Positions 43,466 through 45,622 of a stretch of DNA of 45,622 nt are shown one piece after another. Within the stretch, counting starts at the first letter, position 1, and each line of letters begins with the position of its first letter. Source of the stretch: Gracilaria vermiculophylla (taxonomy: Eukaryota; Rhodophyta; Florideophyceae; Gracilariales; Gracilariaceae); NCBI GenBank assembly GCA_019155205.2, contig JAHNZQ020000308.1, forward strand, positions 1,726,333-1,771,954, in the 5' to 3' direction. Below the pieces are notes generated by a model that was not told the origin of the DNA, did not search any database, and saw only the letters and a program-made list of their open reading frames with translations. The position numbers and the translations under genes were made by a program.

Positions 43466-44047
43466 ATGGAAGCTGATAACAACGCTGAGCCGACCACCGT
43501 GAAGCCAAATAAGCCAGATGTATTCTTTAAAAGTCGAAGTTTTCTGATTTTCAAAACTTGGCTGCAAAGAGTAGATATGGTTCTTAAATACATGCAGATT
43601 TTCAACGGAAATGTGATACTGAGAGTCGAAAATGGAACGTCCTTTTGAGACTACTTTGCCAACAGGCTCAAGCCGCAATTTGGTGTTATTCTATTATGTA
43701 GGCAAATGCTGTGCCTACATTCGTGGAAAGCGTTTAATGCAAGTATCAGACCTGAGTATGTCCTGGAAGACCATAAACGCCGTGCGCGTGATTCCCTGCG
43801 TTGCTGTAAACCACCAGGAAGTGATGCTGACTATCGTTTACGCTTCTGGAACATAGTCTTGACTGTTCCGGGCATGCGTTTCAGAAGGAATTGGGACAAG
43901 TACGTCAGTGGGCTGGAACCGAAAATGCAATTTGAATTTTGTGAGCCGAATGACTTCGAATTTGAGGAAGCCATGAAAATTATCATTTGGATGGAAGCAG
44001 CTTTACATAATCTCAGTCTTGACAGGTCTTTTGGTGCCAATAACTAG
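43466..44047 (+). pseudogene. Lone Ty3/gypsy-type Gag reading frame
   Basis: From ATG 43466 one frame of 193 codons runs to the stop at 44045 with a single TGA at 43646-43648. It begins MEADNNAEPTTVKPNKPD, then SFLIFKTWLQRVDMVLKYMQ, where a gypsy Gag has its W-L-x-x-V/E helix. After the TGA: SWKAFNASIRPEYVLEDHKR, SDADYRLRFWNIVLTVPGMR and DKYVSGLEPKMQFEF, matching the pattern W-x-x-F, L-x-x-x-F-x-P, F-x-x-GL of Retrotrans_gag. No zinc knuckle or pol follows and I see no LTR. It could be the last piece of a gypsy element or a captured gag with a late stop. It lies 60 bases beyond the copia insertion. Confidence 0.6.
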
Positions 44048-44049
44048 AA

Positions 44050-44930
44050 TAGTCCTTCAGAGAGTACCCTCGCAATATATAGACTTCGAAGACAATAATG
44101 GTTGCTAAGGAGAACGCTCTGAACAGCGGCTTGAAGACATGAATAGAGCCTGCTTCCCGTGTCGAAAGCGATGGTGTGGTCTTCACAAGCACTATCAGAG
44201 AAATCTGGACTTTTTCGTAGCGGTACGTATTGTTGGTACTGCTCTACGTGAATACGTAAACGTACTCTGATAGCTCGGATAACTAAACTGTCTTTCCCAT
44301 CAAAAACAGAACACTTCCATAAGATCTTTTGTTTCAAACGTAACGCGTTTTGAACATATATCTAGCCGTATTGCAAATGCCTCTTGTATTTTGCTTCTTA
44401 TGTTGGACGGAACGTTTAATTTCATTACGATATCTATAATCAAGAATGTCGACTTTCCTTTTAATCATCTGTTGCATTTTTTAGCGAAATACGACAGACA
44501 CTTTATTCTATTTATGCCTACTTTGATCGCCATGTATCACCCTAAGCGTGGTTCAATTGTACTTGTGAAATGTATGTCATTGAATGCACGCGTACATGTA
44601 GTTTGAGACGCAATTGCCAAGGGCTAGACACGCAGTTTAAGACATGGAATCCAGTCGCCGAAACACATGTAATGCAATTAAAAGCCGTGTTTTAGCGCAC
44701 CCTTTATTGAGTGGTAATTACCAAATCGTGTGCCTCTTGGGATTCATAGTTCGAGAGTCGACGGTTACGTTGCAGGGGAAACAAATTAGCGGGTACGGGT
44801 ACTTCAGCGCGTTTGTTTGCTAGTATAGCAGGCAGTGTGGCTGAGGAGAGAAAATAGAAGAGGACCGGTGGTAGCTAATCAGGTTTCTATCTTGTGCTTC
44901 GCTGTCGTTATGCGCTCTATGTTTTAATAG
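44050..44930. other. Intergenic DNA, probably including the LTR of a second copia element
   Basis: No gene is recognised. The last few hundred bases should be the 5' LTR of the copia fragment that follows, but no second copy is present to prove its limits. Confidence 0.4.
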
Positions 44931-44932
44931 TT

Positions 44933-45094
44933 ATAGGCCCATAAAGCTCTAAACTACCGTCAAGGCCGCGTTTCACGTGGGACATTCGAACAGTACCGTG
45001 GACCGATGGTCGTGGAAATCAGGAGCATTATGCAGAAGCAGTCTCACTCTGGCAAGCGTTTCAGGACACTCTTAAGGGCTCTAACCATAACAAG
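44933..45094 (+). pseudogene. Second copia gag fragment, cut by LTR copy D
   Basis: In-frame with the first copia gag: the start codon is ATA, then GP, a TAA, then PSRPRFTWDIRTVPWTDGRG and AVSLWQAFQDTLKG. This aligns with RPRFSWDLKQAPWTDGKG and VWIWEAFHDELRS. The preceding TTATAGGCCCA is a one-base variant of the half-tRNA primer site. The frame is cut after SNHNK at 45094 by an LTR of family X. Confidence 0.75.
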
Positions 45095-45610
45095 TGTAAT
45101 ACAGTGGCTCCTAAGGAAATAGGGTGGTTTAACATTATGGTACAATATTCCGGAGGAGGCCTCGTATTTTATTAGCTGGGACACGTGGTGCATAATCCCG
45201 CCCACATGCGCTACAGTATTCTTGAGGTACGGTAGAATTATTATTTATTTTAGATAATTTATGCAGGAAATTAGTACAGTAGCGAGACCTGCTGAGGCGG
45301 GCTCCCGGCTTGATACGTAATCTGCCGGTTGAGCTCCACCTCTGGGGAAGTAAAGACAAGCACCCTTGAGTCTTCATCTACTGTTACGGTTGGAGTCTCT
45401 TGTCGATGAACGCAGGTTTCGAAGCCGCCGATCCCCAGGTCGCACCCTAGCAGCGCCTCTAGGAGCATTGTCCGCCCAGTGAACCTTCCCCTCCGCTTGG
45501 TGTTTGCGGATCTCCTTTCAGAATTTCCCCGGCTCGCGACAACGGATACCGGAGACCACCTTTAGGAATACGCGCCTTTGGAGTCAACGAAAACTCCTAA
45601 CGGACGTTGT
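45095..45610 (+). repeat. LTR family X, copy D (3' truncated)
   Basis: Starts TGTAATACAGTGG and aligns with copy C and then, from about 45332, with copy A. It stops at CGGACGTTGT, about 50 bases before the normal end. Confidence 0.8.
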
Positions 45611-45622
45611 TGTAGTACAGTG
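45611..45622 (+). repeat. Start of another LTR family X copy (cut by window end)
   Basis: TGTAGTACAGTG equals the first 12 bases of the family (copy B). It directly abuts truncated copy D. Confidence 0.5.

Noticed and set aside
1..45622. CRISPR array, rRNA genes or prophage
   Set aside because: No regularly spaced short repeats, no rRNA motifs and no phage genes seen on either strand.

Overview
The window is eukaryotic DNA dominated by decayed transposable elements, with one gene-bearing stretch at about 26.4-36 kb. Host genes have TATA boxes, AATAAA signals and uninterrupted coding regions. The elements are Ty3/gypsy with a chromodomain, Ty1/copia, Tc1/mariner, piggyBac and a DUF7869-type transposon. 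Compact, mostly intronless genes amid this set of elements fit a red macroalga (a Chondrus-like florideophyte). That assignment is inference from gene style, not a match I could run.

Layout. 1-6941: degraded plus-strand Ty3/gypsy chromovirus with a partial 5' LTR, a primer-binding site, gag, protease and a pol whose homologous segments lie in one frame broken only by stop codons. 6942-10860: two roughly 550-bp LTRs of the same family in inverted orientation around a 2.8-kb segment that lacks recognisable pol. 10861-about 16480: a second, internally deleted minus-strand gypsy element. 17599-19440: a broken piggyBac-like transposase (minus). 19816-21096: a complete-length but dead Tc1/mariner copy. 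21124-24488: a DNA transposon with near-terminal inverted repeats and a DUF7869-type protein, interrupted by an intron-like insertion that contains a 100-N assembly gap. 24850-25244: Tc1 relic.

26.4-36 kb holds the likely functional genes: the RNase P/MRP subunit POP4/RPP29 (minus), a divergently placed dihydroflavonol-reductase-like SDR (plus), three nearly identical genes for a small secreted Ala/Gly-rich protein (two minus, one plus), and a fourth related secreted protein. All four secreted-protein genes have a TATA-like box 100-115 bp before the ATG.

37237-43405 is a Ty1/copia element with 208-bp LTRs and a CAGTT target duplication. Its primer-binding site matches the anticodon arm of initiator tRNA-Met, and its pol carries a Tudor-like domain. 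A second Tc1 copy sits inside its 5' LTR. 43466-44047 is a lone gypsy-type Gag reading frame with a single stop. 44933-45094 is a fragment of a second copia gag, cut by a fourth copy of the first LTR family, which is itself joined to the start of yet another copy at the window edge.

The best candidates for something new are: (1) the intron-like insertion at 22180-23018, which has GT-AG ends, restores the reading frame exactly and is flanked by GCCAG repeats, like a transposon-derived introner; (2) the near-identity of the secreted-protein genes, which stops at the edges of the coding sequence; and (3) the copia element in which the gag start codon lies inside the half-tRNA primer site.
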